Numbered from the stretch's first letter, positions 1 to 8,871 are shown. The stretch is 64,000 nucleotides of DNA from Lysobacteraceae bacterium (GCA_023954075.1 JAMLIV010000011.1:1-64000); one strand, 5' to 3'. The notes: generated by a model not told the origin, from the sequence alone. Program-made: numbers and translations.

Positions 1-163
1 GAAGCCTGTTTCCTGCCCAGCGATGGAGCGCCACAGGATCCGAGACGCGAGCGTAATCAACGACGTTGAGTGGCTTTGAGACGCCGGCGAAGCGCACGGC
101 CAGAGCCACCGCTAGCAGGACCGGCACGAGAGCGAACTGGACGATTGCGAGGACGGATGCCAT
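1..163 (-). CDS. Cassette ORF, N-terminal part of a membrane or exported protein (runs off left edge)
   Basis: Start codon ATG at 163-161, immediately next to the attC core at 167. The frame stays open to base 1, giving 54 codons. The product begins MASVLAIVQFALVPVLLAVA, a hydrophobic segment that would be a membrane anchor or signal sequence, and then becomes polar. I see no family. The position directly after an attC site, in the same orientation as the two cassette genes to its right, is the main support for it being real. The C-terminus and stop lie outside the window. Confidence 0.5.
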   Translation of the reverse strand, partial: MASVLAIVQFALVPVLLAVALAVRFAGVSKPLNVVDYARVSDPVALHRWAGNRL

Positions 164-166
164 GCG

Positions 167-226
167 GCCTAACGTCTGACATGAGGGGCCGCCGATAGGC
201 GGTCCCTCTCGATGGATGGGTTAGGC
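167..226 (-). other. attC recombination site of the second cassette
   Basis: Outer cores GCCTAAC (167-173) and GTTAGGC (220-226) are perfect complements, and the match extends to TGCGGCCTAAC/GTTAGGCCGCA (163-230). Inner arms GAGGG-CCGCC (183-193) and GGCGG-CCCTC (198-208) pair around a 4-nt loop with one mismatched position. The 60-bp length and nested symmetry match chromosomal-integron attC sites. The stop codon of the upstream cassette gene (221-223) lies inside the site, as is common. Confidence 0.88.
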
Positions 227-706
227 CGCAGTAGCAAAGTATCTAACGACCTTGCAGTTCGTAGGTGCACCACTTTGAACCTTATGAAGAAGCCAGTAAC
301 CGTAGCCTTGAGACAGCCCGAAAGCAAATTCAAATGCGGCGAAAAACCAAACAATCGAAGCTCCATTCATGACCAGAAGATAATACAACTGCCAGATAAA
401 GAATAAGGTACGAGCTGCGGTATCAAAAAGCCCAAAGATAGGTTGCGGGTTCCAGATGCGCAGAAGAGACCAGACTATGACGATGCTGCCAAGAAGGTTG
501 GCAAAAAGGACGTGCAATGGCTCAAATGCCGGAAGGGGCGAGATCTGACCTAGCATTTGATGGACTATGTGAAATGTCCATGGTGTAGCGAATGCTGCAG
601 TTGCGACGAGATCGTAAATTGCACTTGAACGCACAAGCTGACGATATTTGACGGAGAGCATGGACGTGGGCATTCCTTTAGCAGAGTTGATGGGACGGTG
701 TGACAT
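221..706 (-). CDS. Cassette-encoded membrane protein of unknown function
   Basis: Minus-strand cassette gene between two attC sites. The longest cassette-internal start is ATG at 706 (161 aa). Other in-frame ATGs at 673 and 661 are possible, and no start has a convincing ribosome-binding site. An upstream ATG at 790 is rejected because it lies beyond the attC at 713-771. The protein has about four hydrophobic stretches (for example around AAFATPWTF, LFANLLGSIVIVWSLL, FFIWQLYYLLVM and WFFAAFEFAF) and a final basic, Cys-containing tail, so it is probably an inner-membrane protein. No family recognised. Confidence 0.65.
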   Translation of the reverse strand: MSHRPINSAKGMPTSMLSVKYRQLVRSSAIYDLVATAAFATPWTFHIVHQMLGQISPLPAFEPLHVLFANLLGSIVIVWSLLRIWNPQPIFGLFDTAARTLFFIWQLYYLLVMNGASIVWFFAAFEFAFGLSQGYGYWLLHKVQSGAPTNCKVVRYFATAA

Positions 707-712
707 ATTGCG

Positions 713-771
713 GCCTAACGCCCAATTAACCCGCCGCGCGAAGCGCGGTCGGGTTGAATTACTAGTTAGGT
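713..771 (-). other. attC recombination site of the first cassette
   Basis: Cores GCCTAAC (713-719) and GTTAGGT (765-771) flank nested arms AACCCG-CCGCGC (728-740) and GCGCGG-CGGGTT (744-755), with a GAA loop and one unpaired T on one side. The 59-bp size and extrahelical base are typical of attC. It follows the stop of the cassette gene at 780 and precedes the next cassette gene. Confidence 0.88.
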
Positions 772-779
772 TTGGGGCA

Positions 780-1313
780 TCAGTTGCCATTGGTTACTTC
801 AAGCAATGCCTGCACATAGTTTGCTGGAATTGAAATCATGAAGTGATTGGCATCTTGGCTGCGCAGTTGAATTTCCAGTTTTCCATCAGATGTGTACTTA
901 TCGATCTGTTCTTGCGTGACATGAATTATGTAATATTCGGACAACACACAAGGTCTCGAACTGCAGGTTACAACCTTTCTTTGCGTGTTTGAAAGTGTCG
1001 CTGTTTCGCCTCCGCGGAATATTGCAGTTGAATACCTGCGCCACTCACCTCTGTACATTATGAAGCCCTGAATTGTAACGGGAGTAAATGTGCCGGCGGA
1101 CTTTACTCTTGCTAGAAATATGGCGCCATTGTCTGCACTGATGGTTCCGAACTTAATGGCAGGAGCGGAATATTCGTAGCGATCAGCAAAATCATCTGAT
1201 TTGACAGATATTTCCACTCCGTTGCTTGCAGTCTGTATGGATTCAGATGCGTACAGCGGTAGGGAGCTAATGTATATAAGAGAAGCTGCGAGGATGGCAT
1301 TGATGTGCTTCAT
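780..1313 (-). CDS. First cassette: exported protein of unknown function
   Basis: 177 aa. Starts MKHINAILAASLIYISSLPL, a clear Sec signal peptide with probable cleavage after YA near residue 22. The mature part is polar and beta-rich in appearance, with two cysteines (TCSSRPC) that could form a disulfide in the periplasm. The ATG at 1313-1311 has a GGAG ribosome-binding site eight bases upstream. The gene sits between the attI-like region and the first attC, so it is the cassette closest to the integrase and the best placed for expression. No family recognised. Confidence 0.75.
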   Translation of the reverse strand: MKHINAILAASLIYISSLPLYASESIQTASNGVEISVKSDDFADRYEYSAPAIKFGTISADNGAIFLARVKSAGTFTPVTIQGFIMYRGEWRRYSTAIFRGGETATLSNTQRKVVTCSSRPCVLSEYYIIHVTQEQIDKYTSDGKLEIQLRSQDANHFMISIPANYVQALLEVTNGN

Positions 1314-1346
1314 GAGACTCTCTCCAGGTGTTGTTGTGCCGAGTAG

Positions 1347-1489
1347 AACCTAACTACAATTCGACCCCATGCGTCAGCCTAACTCTGCAGCCTAATCCCG
1401 CCGTTTACGGACGGCGCAAAGCAAAAGTCTTAGCCGAAACAAGGGGTTGTTCTGATCGTGCAGCCTATCCAGTCAGCCTAATCTTGCAG
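1347..1489 (-). other. attI-like region with repeated TTAGG cores
   Basis: Read on the minus strand, this stretch has a core GTTAGGTT (1354-1347) next to the first cassette and further cores at 1383-1377 (GTTAGGC), 1396-1390 (ATTAGGC) and around 1480-1474 (ATTAGGC). The 18-bp blocks 1373-1390 and 1472-1489 are near-identical direct repeats about 99 bp apart. Integrase-binding direct repeats beside the simple recombination core are the known architecture of attI. I infer the insertion point at the GTTAGGTT core. No clear cassette promoter was seen. Confidence 0.6.
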
Positions 1490-1517
1490 CGTTTCTTGGC
1501 GAACCGGGGGCTGGGCT

Positions 1518-1706
1518 ATGGGTGGATGGTCACACGAGAAGAAGGGTGGTGCAAGGCCGCTGCCAGCGGACGCGTCGCCGCGCCCGCGTCTGCTGGACGA
1601 GGTGCGCGGCAGGCTCCGCCGGCTCGGGTTGGCGCGACGCACCGAGGAGGCGTACGTCGGCTGGATTCGACGCTTCATTCTCGCCAATGGCAGGCGGCAT
1701 CCGCGA
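1518..1706 (+). pseudogene. intI: Integron integrase, N-terminal fragment (truncated)
   Basis: Translation from ATG 1518 gives 63 residues that match the N-terminal SAM-like domain of integron integrases, including LLDEVRGRLRRLGLARRTEE, AYVGWIRRFILANG and RRHPR. Full IntI proteins are about 320-340 aa. Here the homology stops at HPR, exactly where a REP-type palindrome begins, and the catalytic tyrosine-recombinase domain (R-H-R-Y) is absent downstream. The frame stays open as unrelated sequence to 1976. The gene is therefore a dead remnant. It is oriented away from the cassettes, as intI normally is. Confidence 0.88.
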
Positions 1707-1818
1707 CGGGGCGACCTGCGGCATGCCCCAGCTGCCGCCGTTCCAAAGCCCGTCGCCCGCGCAGGGGCGACCTACGACTGTGCTCCCGACTTGGGTCACC
1801 CGCGCAGGGGCGGCCTGC
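1699..1818 (-). repeat. Cluster of three REP-type palindromes
   Basis: Three related units read on the minus strand: 1719-1699 (partial, ending at the intI break), 1775-1752 (starts GTAGGTCGCCCC, ends GCGGGCGAC) and 1818-1795 (starts GCAGGCCGCCCC, ends GCGGGTGAC). Each has a GTCGCCC/GGGCGAC-type stem. They resemble the GTAG-headed REPs known in Stenotrophomonas and Xanthomonas. The rest of the 357-bp gene-free stretch 1707-2063 shows nothing recognisable apart from the palindrome at 1946. Confidence 0.7.
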
Positions 1819-1945
1819 GGCGATGCTCCCAGCCTGAGCCGGATTATCTGAAGAAAGGTCTGAACAAGTTTCTGCCGTCGTGCCTCGCCGAATTGCTGTT
1901 TCTGATGGACGAAGGTCTGTCCACCCCATTCCCTGGCAGCAGCAT

Positions 1946-1972
1946 GGATCCCGGCCTTCGCGGGGATGGCGG
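1946..1972. repeat. Dispersed palindrome of the ATCCCCGCGAAGGC type
   Basis: On the minus strand it reads as GCCATCCCCGCGAAGGCCGG followed by GATCC, a degenerate member of the widespread family whose stems are GTCATCCC/GGGATGAC. A better preserved copy lies at 8948-8973. Confidence 0.55.
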
Positions 1973-2063
1973 ATAACGCGGTGGGCATTGCGGCCTGCGG
2001 GGACCATTGATCCGCCTTGCCTGACGGCCTGCGAACGCTTCGACGCGGGGTGGTGCGCGCGGG

Positions 2064-3626
2064 CTAGCTGTCGGGGATGGCAGCGCCGCCGAGCCCGAAC
2101 TGCAGCAGCGCGGGGTTGCCGGTTTCCTCCGTGTACCAGTAGCCGAGTTTCTCCAGGTCTGCGGCGAAAGCGGCATCGTCGGATTCGGCCACTTCGAACC
2201 CGCACAGTACGCGGCCATCGGCGGCACCGTGGTTGCGATAGTGGAACAGGCTGATGTTCCAGCGGCTGCCGAGGGTTTCGAGGAAGTGGCGCAGGGCGCC
2301 GGGGCGCTCGGGAAACTCGAAACGGAAGATGCGCTCGCGCGCCAGCGGCGCGGGGCCGCCGACGAGGTAGCGCACGTGCTCGTGCGCGACTTCGCTGTCG
2401 GTGTAATCGGCCACGGGATATCCGGCACCTCGCAGGGTGTCGGCCAGGGCGGTGCGTTCGGCACCGCCGCCCTTGAGCGCGACGCCCAGATAAATCTGCG
2501 CGTTGCTGGAGCCGTGGTAGCGGTAGTTGAATTCGGTGATGGCGCGCTGGCCGATGGCGCGGATCAGGTCGAGATAGGCACCGCGCCGCTCCGGGATGGT
2601 CACGCCGAACAGCGCCTCGTGCTGTTCGCCCACGCCGGCGCGGTCGGAGACGTAGCCGAGGCGATCGAAGTTCATGTTGGCACCGCTCAGCACCGCAGCG
2701 AAGGTGCGCCCGGTGCCGGGGTTGTTCGCGCACCAGCGCTTGATGCCGGCCACGGCGAGCGCACCGGCCGGTTCGACGATGGAGCGGGTGTCTTCGAACA
2801 CGTCGCGGATCGCCGCGCATACCTGGTCCGAATCGACCGTGATGACTTCGTCGATGCGCCGCCGCAGAAGTTCGAACGGCAGCGCGCCGACCTGCCGCAC
2901 CGCGCAGCCGTCGACGAAGATGCCGACGTGCTCCAGCGGCACCGGCTCGCCCAGCAGCATGGCGGCCTTGAGGCAGGCGGCGTCATCGGGTTCCACCGCG
3001 ATCACGCGCACCGAGGGATCGAGCGCCTTGAGATAGGTGACCATGCCCGCCGCCAATCCGCCGCCGCCGACGGGAATGAACACCGCGTCGAGCCTGCCCG
3101 GATGCTGGGCCATCAGCTCCATCGCCACCGTGCCCTGCCCCGCGATCACGTCGGGGTCGTCGTAGGGATGGATCAGGATGCGGCCTTCGGCTTTTGCCAG
3201 CGCCATGCCGTGCGCCGCGGCATCATCGTAGGAATCGCCGTGCAGCACCGCGCGCGCGCCCAGCGCTTCGACCGTGTCGGACTTGATGCGCGGCGTGGTG
3301 GCCGGCATCACGATCACCGCGTCGATGCCGAGTTTGCGCGCGCCCAGCGCCACGCCCTGCGCATGGTTGCCGGCGGACACCGCCAGCACGCCGCGCGCGC
3401 GTTCCTCGGGCGTGAGCCGCGCCAGGCGGGTGTAGGCACCGCGCAGCTTGAAGGAGAACACCGGCTGTTCGTCCTCGCGCTTGAGCAGCACGGTGTTGTT
3501 GAGGCGCGCGGAAAGGCGGCGCGCGAGATCGAGCGGCGTGCGCTCGGCCACGTCGTACACCGGCGCGGTGAGGATGGCGCGCAGCCAGGCGGTATCGTCG
3601 TCGGAAGCGGGGTGCGGACGGTTCAT
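2064..3626 (-). CDS. ilvA: Threonine ammonia-lyase, biosynthetic
   Basis: 520 aa, the size of the long, allosteric IlvA. It deaminates threonine to 2-oxobutanoate, the first committed step to isoleucine, using PLP. The PLP lysine is K60 in FSFKLRGAY; SAGNHAQG and GGGGLAAG are the phosphate and substrate loops. The C-terminal 190 residues carry two ACT-like regulatory repeats (FPERPGALRHFL is the second), which in the family bind isoleucine and valine. The start is ATG 3626, 10 bp after leuB; the frame stays open upstream to 3905 inside leuB, but that extension has no homology. It is the last gene of the ilv/leu cluster. Confidence 0.95.
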   Translation of the reverse strand: MNRPHPASDDDTAWLRAILTAPVYDVAERTPLDLARRLSARLNNTVLLKREDEQPVFSFKLRGAYTRLARLTPEERARGVLAVSAGNHAQGVALGARKLGIDAVIVMPATTPRIKSDTVEALGARAVLHGDSYDDAAAHGMALAKAEGRILIHPYDDPDVIAGQGTVAMELMAQHPGRLDAVFIPVGGGGLAAGMVTYLKALDPSVRVIAVEPDDAACLKAAMLLGEPVPLEHVGIFVDGCAVRQVGALPFELLRRRIDEVITVDSDQVCAAIRDVFEDTRSIVEPAGALAVAGIKRWCANNPGTGRTFAAVLSGANMNFDRLGYVSDRAGVGEQHEALFGVTIPERRGAYLDLIRAIGQRAITEFNYRYHGSSNAQIYLGVALKGGGAERTALADTLRGAGYPVADYTDSEVAHEHVRYLVGGPAPLARERIFRFEFPERPGALRHFLETLGSRWNISLFHYRNHGAADGRVLCGFEVAESDDAAFAADLEKLGYWYTEETGNPALLQFGLGGAAIPDS

Positions 3627-3636
3627 GGGGTGGTGC

Positions 3637-4707
3637 TCATGCAGCTTCGCGCACGCGTGCTGCGACGTATTCGCCGGCCTGCGAGGTGGATACCGCGCCT
3701 TCGGCGGTGAGATCGCGCGTGAGCACACCGGCATCGAGCGCCTGCGACACCGCGCTTTCCACCGCGCGCGCTTCGGCGTCCAGTCCGAGCGAATGGCGCA
3801 GCAGCAGCGCGACCGAGAGCAGCGTGGCGTAGGGATTGGCGATGCCCTGGCCGGCGATGTCCGGGGCCGAGCCGTGGATCGGTTCGTACAGTCCCGCCCT
3901 GCCATCGCCGATCGAGGCGCTGGGCAAGAGGCCCATGGAACCGGCCAGCACCGAGGCTTCGTCGGTGAGGATGTCGCCGAACAGGTTTTCGGTGAGGATC
4001 ACGTCGAAGCTGGCGGGGCGGTGCAGCAGGTGCATGGTCATCGCATCGACCAGCACGTGCTCGAATTCGATGTCCGGGAACTCGTCGCCGAGCACGCGCG
4101 TGACCACGCTGCGCCACAGGCGCGAGGTTTCCAGCACGTTGGCCTTGTCGACGTGGGTGATCTTCTTGCGACGCCCGCGCGCGAGTTGTGCGGCGCGGCG
4201 GGTGACGCGCTCGATTTCCTCCACCGAATAGCGCGCCACGTCGAAGGCCACGCGGCCGTTGTCCTCGCGGCCCTTTTCGCCGAAGTAGGCGCCGCCCGTA
4301 AGCTCGCGCACGAACAGCAGGTCCACGCCCTCCAGCAGCTCCGGCTTGAGCGGCGCGAATTTGGCCGCCGCCGGATGCGGTGCGACCGGACGCAGGTTGG
4401 CATAGACGCCGAGGGTGGCGCGCAGTTTCAGCAAACCTTGTTCGGGACGCACGGGAGCGTTGGGATCGGACCACTTCGGCCCGCCGACCGCACCCAGCAG
4501 CACAGCATCAGCGCGCTCGCACAGCGCGACGGTTTCCGGCGGCAGCGGATCGCCGGTTTCATCGATGGCAATGCCGCCGATCAGGCCTTCCTCAATAGTG
4601 AAGGTGTGGCCGAAGCGGGCGGCGATGGCGTCGAGGAGGATGCGCGCCTGGGCAACGACTTCGGGGCCGATGCCGTCACCGGGGAGGAGGGCGATGGTTG
4701 CTTTCAT
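3637..4707 (-). CDS. leuB: 3-isopropylmalate dehydrogenase
   Basis: 356 aa. Oxidises and decarboxylates 3-isopropylmalate to 4-methyl-2-oxopentanoate with NAD. It starts [17 protein letters not shown], has the family signature [20 protein letters not shown], and has the arginines of the substrate site in the central half. ATG 4707 lies inside the stop of the preceding small gene (ATGA overlap, 4704-4707), so its translation is probably coupled to that gene rather than directly to leuD. The next gene, ilvA, follows after 10 bp. Confidence 0.95.
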   Translation of the reverse strand: MKATIALLPGDGIGPEVVAQARILLDAIAARFGHTFTIEEGLIGGIAIDETGDPLPPETVALCERADAVLLGAVGGPKWSDPNAPVRPEQGLLKLRATLGVYANLRPVAPHPAAAKFAPLKPELLEGVDLLFVRELTGGAYFGEKGREDNGRVAFDVARYSVEEIERVTRRAAQLARGRRKKITHVDKANVLETSRLWRSVVTRVLGDEFPDIEFEHVLVDAMTMHLLHRPASFDVILTENLFGDILTDEASVLAGSMGLLPSASIGDGRAGLYEPIHGSAPDIAGQGIANPYATLLSVALLLRHSLGLDAEARAVESAVSQALDAGVLTRDLTAEGAVSTSQAGEYVAARVREAA

Positions 4708-5081
4708 GAGTGCGTCTTGTATGGAAGAAGGGTCAGTGGTTGGACGGCGGATCGACAAAATCCTGCAGCGACTTCGGCAATGGCCGGGCAATCGTCAACC
4801 GTCAGCTCCCATCGACAAGCGCGCGTGGGGCGTACCAGTTCGATGGTGGCGGTGCTGCGCTTTGCGATGGTGGCGACGAAGTTGCCGGGCGTGCGGGCGG
4901 AATCCGGCAGCACTTCCAGGCGGAATGCGCTGTAGGGCAGTTCGGCGTTGGTGTCTTCCCAGACAGGCCTGAACTCGGTGGTCTGGCACGCGGCATCCAC
5001 GACCGAATCCGCCTGCGCAGGCGTACTGGCCGCGAAGCCGGCAGCGAGAAGGATGCGCAGCGTGTTGGAGACGTTTTCCAT
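4704..5081 (-). CDS. Small exported Cys-containing protein inside the leu operon, unknown function
   Basis: 125 aa. Residues 1-24 form a signal peptide ([20 protein letters not shown], cleavage after AQA). The mature part of about 100 aa has four cysteines (C32, C89, C98, C109), which could make two disulfides in the periplasm. It lies 56 bp after leuD and overlaps leuB by ATGA. leuD and leuB are normally adjacent, so an exported protein here is unexpected. I recognise no domain. It may simply ride on leu transcription, or it may be misplaced by rearrangement. Confidence 0.7.
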   Translation of the reverse strand: MENVSNTLRILLAAGFAASTPAQADSVVDAACQTTEFRPVWEDTNAELPYSAFRLEVLPDSARTPGNFVATIAKRSTATIELVRPTRACRWELTVDDCPAIAEVAAGFCRSAVQPLTLLPYKTHS

Positions 5082-5137
5082 GGGAAGCCCCGCAGGTCGT
5101 GGGAGAGCCATGCAACGCACCGCGCCGTGAGGCGGGG

Positions 5138-5716
5138 TTACGCCGCCCGTGCTTGCTCGAACGCGCTGATTGCACCCTCTTGCAGCAACAGATACCCGAG
5201 CTGGTCCACACCCTTGAGCAGGCACTCGCGGGCAAAGGCTTCGATTTCGAAGGCGATGGTGGAGCCATCGGGCAGTTCGATGCACGGGGCCTCCAGATCG
5301 ACAACGATCTTGCGGCCTTCGAAGCCGGCGATGCGCTGCCAGTCGGCGTCGGAGACGACGATGGGCAGCACGCCGTTTTTCAGCGCGTTGTTGCGGAAGA
5401 TGTCGGCGATGCGGGTGGAGATCACCGCGCGGATGCCGTAGTCGTGCAGGGCCCAGGGCGCGTGTTCGCGCGAGGAGCCGCAGCCGAAGTTGCGGCCGGC
5501 GGCGAGGATGCCGGCACCGCGCAGTTCGGGGCGATGCAGCGGGAAATCCGGGCGCTCGTTGCCTTGGGCATCGAAGCGCCAGTCGGCGAAGCAGCCCTGG
5601 CCGATGCCGGCACGCTGCGTGGTGGTGAGAAAGCGCGCCGGGATGATCTGGTCGGTGTCGATGTTTTCCTGCGGCAGCACGGCAACCACGGATTCGAAGC
5701 GGGTGAAGGGTTCCAT
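5138..5716 (-). CDS. leuD: 3-isopropylmalate dehydratase small subunit
   Basis: 192 aa; the swivelling domain of isopropylmalate isomerase, working with LeuC. It starts [20 protein letters not shown], contains the TDQIIPARFL motif, and has the GRNFGCGSSREHAPWAL signature that contacts the substrate. The start ATG 5716 shares one base with the leuC stop (TGATG), so the two subunits are translationally coupled, consistent with a one-to-one complex. The end (FEQARAA) is slightly shorter than E. coli LeuD. Confidence 0.95.
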   Translation of the reverse strand: MEPFTRFESVVAVLPQENIDTDQIIPARFLTTTQRAGIGQGCFADWRFDAQGNERPDFPLHRPELRGAGILAAGRNFGCGSSREHAPWALHDYGIRAVISTRIADIFRNNALKNGVLPIVVSDADWQRIAGFEGRKIVVDLEAPCIELPDGSTIAFEIEAFARECLLKGVDQLGYLLLQEGAISAFEQARAA

Positions 5717-7128
5717 CAGGCGGCCTCCTCGACAAGCGGCGGGTACTGGCGCGGATCGGCGATGACGCCGGCGACGGCGCAGGCGGCGGCGGTGGCGGGG
5801 CTCGCCAGCACGGTGCGCGCGCCCTTGCCCTGGCGGCCCTCGAAGTTGCGATTGGAGGTGGAGACGCAGAGTTCGCCTGCGCCGACCTCGTCGCCGTTCA
5901 TCGCCAGACACATCGAGCAGCCTGGCTCGCGCCACTGCGCGCCAGCGGCGAGGATGACCGTGTGGATGCCTTCGGCCTCGGCCTGGCGCTTGACCGCTTC
6001 GGAGCCGGGCACCACCAGCATGCGCACGTGGCTGGCGACCTTGCGACCGCGCAGCACGCCGGCGACGGCGCGCAGGTCTTCGATGCGGCCGTTGGTGCAG
6101 GAGCCCACGAACACCACGTCCACCTTGCGCCCGAGCAGCGGCGCGTCGCCGTCGAATCCCATGTAGGACAGGCTGCGCGCGGCGGCGGCGGTGCGCTGCG
6201 CGGGAACGTGCTGGTCCACCGCGATCACCTGGCCGGGATTGGTGCCCCAGGTGACGGTGGGGCGCACGTCGGCGGCGTCGATCACGACCTCGCGGTCATA
6301 GCGTGCGTCGGGATCGCTGACGAGCTGCTTCCAGCACGCCACCGCGGCGTCGAAATCGGCGCCCTGCGGCGCGTTCGGGCGGCCGCGCAGGTAGGCGAAG
6401 GTGACCTCGTCGGGCGCGATCAGGCCGGCGCGCGCGCCGGCTTCGATGCTCATGTTGCACACCGTCATGCGCCCTTCCATCGAGAGCGCACGGATTGCCT
6501 CGCCGCGATACTCGATGACGTGGCCGGTGCCGCCGTCCATGCCCAGCACGCCGATGATGTGCAGGATCAGATCCTTGGCCGTGGCCTCCGGCGGCAAGGT
6601 GCCGTTGACCGTGACCGCGAGGGTTTTCGGGCGGCGCTGCAGCAGGCATTGGGTCGCCAGCACGTGGCCCACTTCCGTGGTGCCGATGCCGAACGCGAGC
6701 GCGCCGAACGCGCCGTGGGTGGCGGTGTGCGAGTCGCCGCAGACAATCGTCATGCCCGGCTGGGTCGCGCCCAGCTCCGGCCCCATCACGTGCACGATGC
6801 CGCGCTGGCCCGAATCGAAGCCGTGCAGGGTGATGCCGAACTCGCGGCAGTTGGCCAGCATGGTGTCGACCTGGTTCCTCGTGGCCGCGTCCTTGTACGG
6901 CAGCGTGCCGTCCGGATTGGCCGGCAGGGTGGGCGTCGAATGATCGAGCGTGGCCAGGGTGCGCTCCGGGCGGCGCACCGCGAGCCCGCGCGCGCGCAGC
7001 TCATCGAAGGCCTGCGGCGTGGTGACCTCATGGACCAGGTGCAGGTCCACGTAGAGCACCGCCGGCGCGTCGTCGGATTCCGGGCGCACACAGTGCGCGT
7101 CCCAGATTTTGTCGATGATGGTTTTCAT
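5716..7128 (-). CDS. leuC: 3-isopropylmalate dehydratase large subunit
   Basis: 470 aa aconitase-type enzyme with a [4Fe-4S] cluster. The cluster cysteines lie in [11 protein letters not shown] and in [10 protein letters not shown] (CxxC). It starts at [12 protein letters not shown] (ATG 7128); the longer open frame to 7203 runs into GGGAATC-type tandem repeats and is not coding. It acts with LeuD to turn 2-isopropylmalate into 3-isopropylmalate in the cytoplasm. A 198-bp gap full of repeats separates it from leuA upstream. Confidence 0.95.
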   Translation of the reverse strand: MKTIIDKIWDAHCVRPESDDAPAVLYVDLHLVHEVTTPQAFDELRARGLAVRRPERTLATLDHSTPTLPANPDGTLPYKDAATRNQVDTMLANCREFGITLHGFDSGQRGIVHVMGPELGATQPGMTIVCGDSHTATHGAFGALAFGIGTTEVGHVLATQCLLQRRPKTLAVTVNGTLPPEATAKDLILHIIGVLGMDGGTGHVIEYRGEAIRALSMEGRMTVCNMSIEAGARAGLIAPDEVTFAYLRGRPNAPQGADFDAAVACWKQLVSDPDARYDREVVIDAADVRPTVTWGTNPGQVIAVDQHVPAQRTAAAARSLSYMGFDGDAPLLGRKVDVVFVGSCTNGRIEDLRAVAGVLRGRKVASHVRMLVVPGSEAVKRQAEAEGIHTVILAAGAQWREPGCSMCLAMNGDEVGAGELCVSTSNRNFEGRQGKGARTVLASPATAAACAVAGVIADPRQYPPLVEEAA

Positions 7129-7130
7129 TG

Positions 7131-7320
7131 GCGGGAATCGGAATCGGAATCGGGAATCGGGATTGAGGACCGGCGGCTGTGTGCTCCCTCTCTCCGATCC
7201 CATCGGGGGAGAGGGCTGGGGTGAGGGGGGCTTCCGGTCTGGAAAAGCAGAAGCACTCGCGCCTGCGGCGCTCGCCTCCTCACCCTGCCCCCTCTCCCCC
7301 GCAAGCGGGGGAGAGGGAAC
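7131..7320. repeat. leuA-leuC spacer: GGGAATC heptads and two inverted CCCTCTCC elements
   Basis: 7131-7168 holds irregular tandem units of the form GGGAATCG/GGAATC. 7184-7230 and 7275-7319 are two copies, in opposite orientation, of an element with the core CCCTCTCC...GGGGGAGAGGG followed by TGGGGTGAGG. Each can fold into a strong hairpin. A third copy is at 14582-14628. They are dispersed intergenic repeats; in a transcript they could stall RNases or act as weak terminators between leuA and leuC. Confidence 0.7.
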
Positions 7321-7326
7321 CGAAAA

Positions 7327-8871
7327 TCAGGCCGCCTCGCTCTGCGCGACCAGCGCGCGCCGCCGCTCGAAGCGGTTGACCACTTCCAGATAGGCCAGGG
7401 CGCTGGCTTCGAGCACGTCGGTGGAGACGGCGCGGCCGTGGTAGTCGCGGCCGTCGGCGTGGACGGTGACGCGCGCCTCGCCCTGGGCGTCCTCGCCCAC
7501 GGACAGCGAGCGCACCTGGTAGTCCTTGAGCCCGTAGTGGAAGCCGGTGGCGAATTCGATGGCCGAGAACATCGCATGCACCGGCCCATCGCCGAGCGCA
7601 GCCTGGCGCAGCTTGCGGCCATCGGCGTGCTCCAGCTCGATCAGCGCCTCGGGATTGCCACCCTGCCCGATGCGGCCGGCGATCTGCAGGCGCGTGAGGC
7701 ACCACGGGCCGGTCTCTTCGCCGCTGGAACCCAGCGCGATGGCTTCCAGATCCGCGTCGAACACTTCTTTCTTGCGGTCCGCCAGTGCCTTGAACGCGGC
7801 GAAGGCGCGGTTCAGCGCCTCTTCGTCCAGGCTATGGCCCAGCGCCTTGAAGCGGTCGGCCAGCGCGGCGCGACCCGAGTGCTTGCCCAGCACCAGCGAG
7901 GACCGCGGCACGCCGACGTCTTCGGGCGACATGATTTCGTAGGTGGCGCGGTTGCGCAGCATGCCATGCTGGTGGATGCCCGATTCGTGCGCGAAGGCGT
8001 TCTCGCCGACGATGGCCTTGTTGCGCGCGATCTGCGAGCCGGTGAGCGAAACCAGCTGGCGCGAAACCGCGTACAGGCGCGGCGTGTTGATGCGTGTTTC
8101 CAGGCCGTAATACGGCTTGCGGGTGCGCAGCGCCATCACGATCTCTTCCATCGCGGCATTGCCGGCGCGTTCGCCGATGCCGTTGATGGTGCACTCGATC
8201 TGGCGCGCGCCGTTCTCGACGGCGGCCAGCGAGTTGGCGACAGCCAGGCCGAGATCGTCGTGGCAGTGCGAGGAAAAGACGACCTGATCGGCACCGCGCA
8301 CGTTCGCCCGCAGCCAGGCGAACAGCTCGCCGTACTCCGCCGGCACCGCGTAGCCCACGGTGTCGGGAATGTTGAGCGTGGTGGCTCCCGCATCGATTGC
8401 CACCTCCAGCGCGCGGGCGAGGAACTGGCGATCCGAGCGCGAGCCGTCCTCGGCCGAAAACTCCACGTCCGCACAGTACGAGCGCGCCAGCGCGACGTGG
8501 GTGGCGATGGACTCGAGCACTTCCTCGCGGCGCATCCGCAGCTTGTGCTCCATGTGCAGGTCCGAGGTGGCGATGAAGACATGGATGCGTGACTTTTCCG
8601 CCGGCTCCACCGCCGCCGCCGCGCGCTCGATGTCCTCGCGCTGGCAGCGTGCCAGTGCGGCCACGGTGCTGCCTCTGACCAGCTTGGCGATGGACTTCAC
8701 CGCGTTGAAGTCATCCGGACTGGCCGCCGCGAAGCCGGCCTCGATGATGTCCACCCCGAGGTCCGCGAGCTGCTGCGCAAGGAGAAGTTTCTGAGGCGTG
8801 GTCATGGAGCAGCCGGGCGACTGCTCGCCATCGCGCAGGGTGGTATCGAAGATGCGTACGTGATCGCTCAT
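7327..8871 (-). CDS. leuA: 2-isopropylmalate synthase
   Basis: 514 aa. Condenses acetyl-CoA with 3-methyl-2-oxobutanoate, the first step to leucine. The TIM-barrel catalytic part begins [20 protein letters not shown] with the metal-binding Asp. SSHCHDDLG supplies the His pair. A C-terminal domain of about 130 residues is the leucine feedback domain. The start at 8871 is chosen because the open frame upstream to 8997 only translates a palindromic repeat (VIPAFAGMTD). It is downstream of ilvC and upstream of leuC on the same strand. Confidence 0.95.
   Translation of the reverse strand: MSDHVRIFDTTLRDGEQSPGCSMTTPQKLLLAQQLADLGVDIIEAGFAAASPDDFNAVKSIAKLVRGSTVAALARCQREDIERAAAAVEPAEKSRIHVFIATSDLHMEHKLRMRREEVLESIATHVALARSYCADVEFSAEDGSRSDRQFLARALEVAIDAGATTLNIPDTVGYAVPAEYGELFAWLRANVRGADQVVFSSHCHDDLGLAVANSLAAVENGARQIECTINGIGERAGNAAMEEIVMALRTRKPYYGLETRINTPRLYAVSRQLVSLTGSQIARNKAIVGENAFAHESGIHQHGMLRNRATYEIMSPEDVGVPRSSLVLGKHSGRAALADRFKALGHSLDEEALNRAFAAFKALADRKKEVFDADLEAIALGSSGEETGPWCLTRLQIAGRIGQGGNPEALIELEHADGRKLRQAALGDGPVHAMFSAIEFATGFHYGLKDYQVRSLSVGEDAQGEARVTVHADGRDYHGRAVSTDVLEASALAYLEVVNRFERRRALVAQSEAA

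Larger units (their letters stand above)
1..1706. mobile_element. Chromosomal integron end: truncated intI, attI-like region and at least three cassettes
   Basis: The layout is that of an integron. A gene start resembling IntI reads rightwards from 1518. A region with repeated TTAGG cores lies just left of it. Leftwards come minus-strand ORFs separated by 59-60 bp imperfect inverted repeats flanked by GCCTAAC and GTTAGGY, which are attC sites. The cassette DNA is visibly richer in A+T than the rest of the window, as expected for captured cassettes. The array runs off the left edge. The integrase is broken, so any cassette movement would need an integrase from elsewhere. Confidence 0.85.

Noticed and set aside
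706-790. Longer start for the second cassette gene
   Set aside because: It would read through the attC site at 713-771, which separates the cassettes.
2229-3710. 493-codon plus-strand frame opposite ilvA
   Set aside because: Antisense shadow of ilvA with no recognisable domain and biased Ala/Gly/Arg composition.
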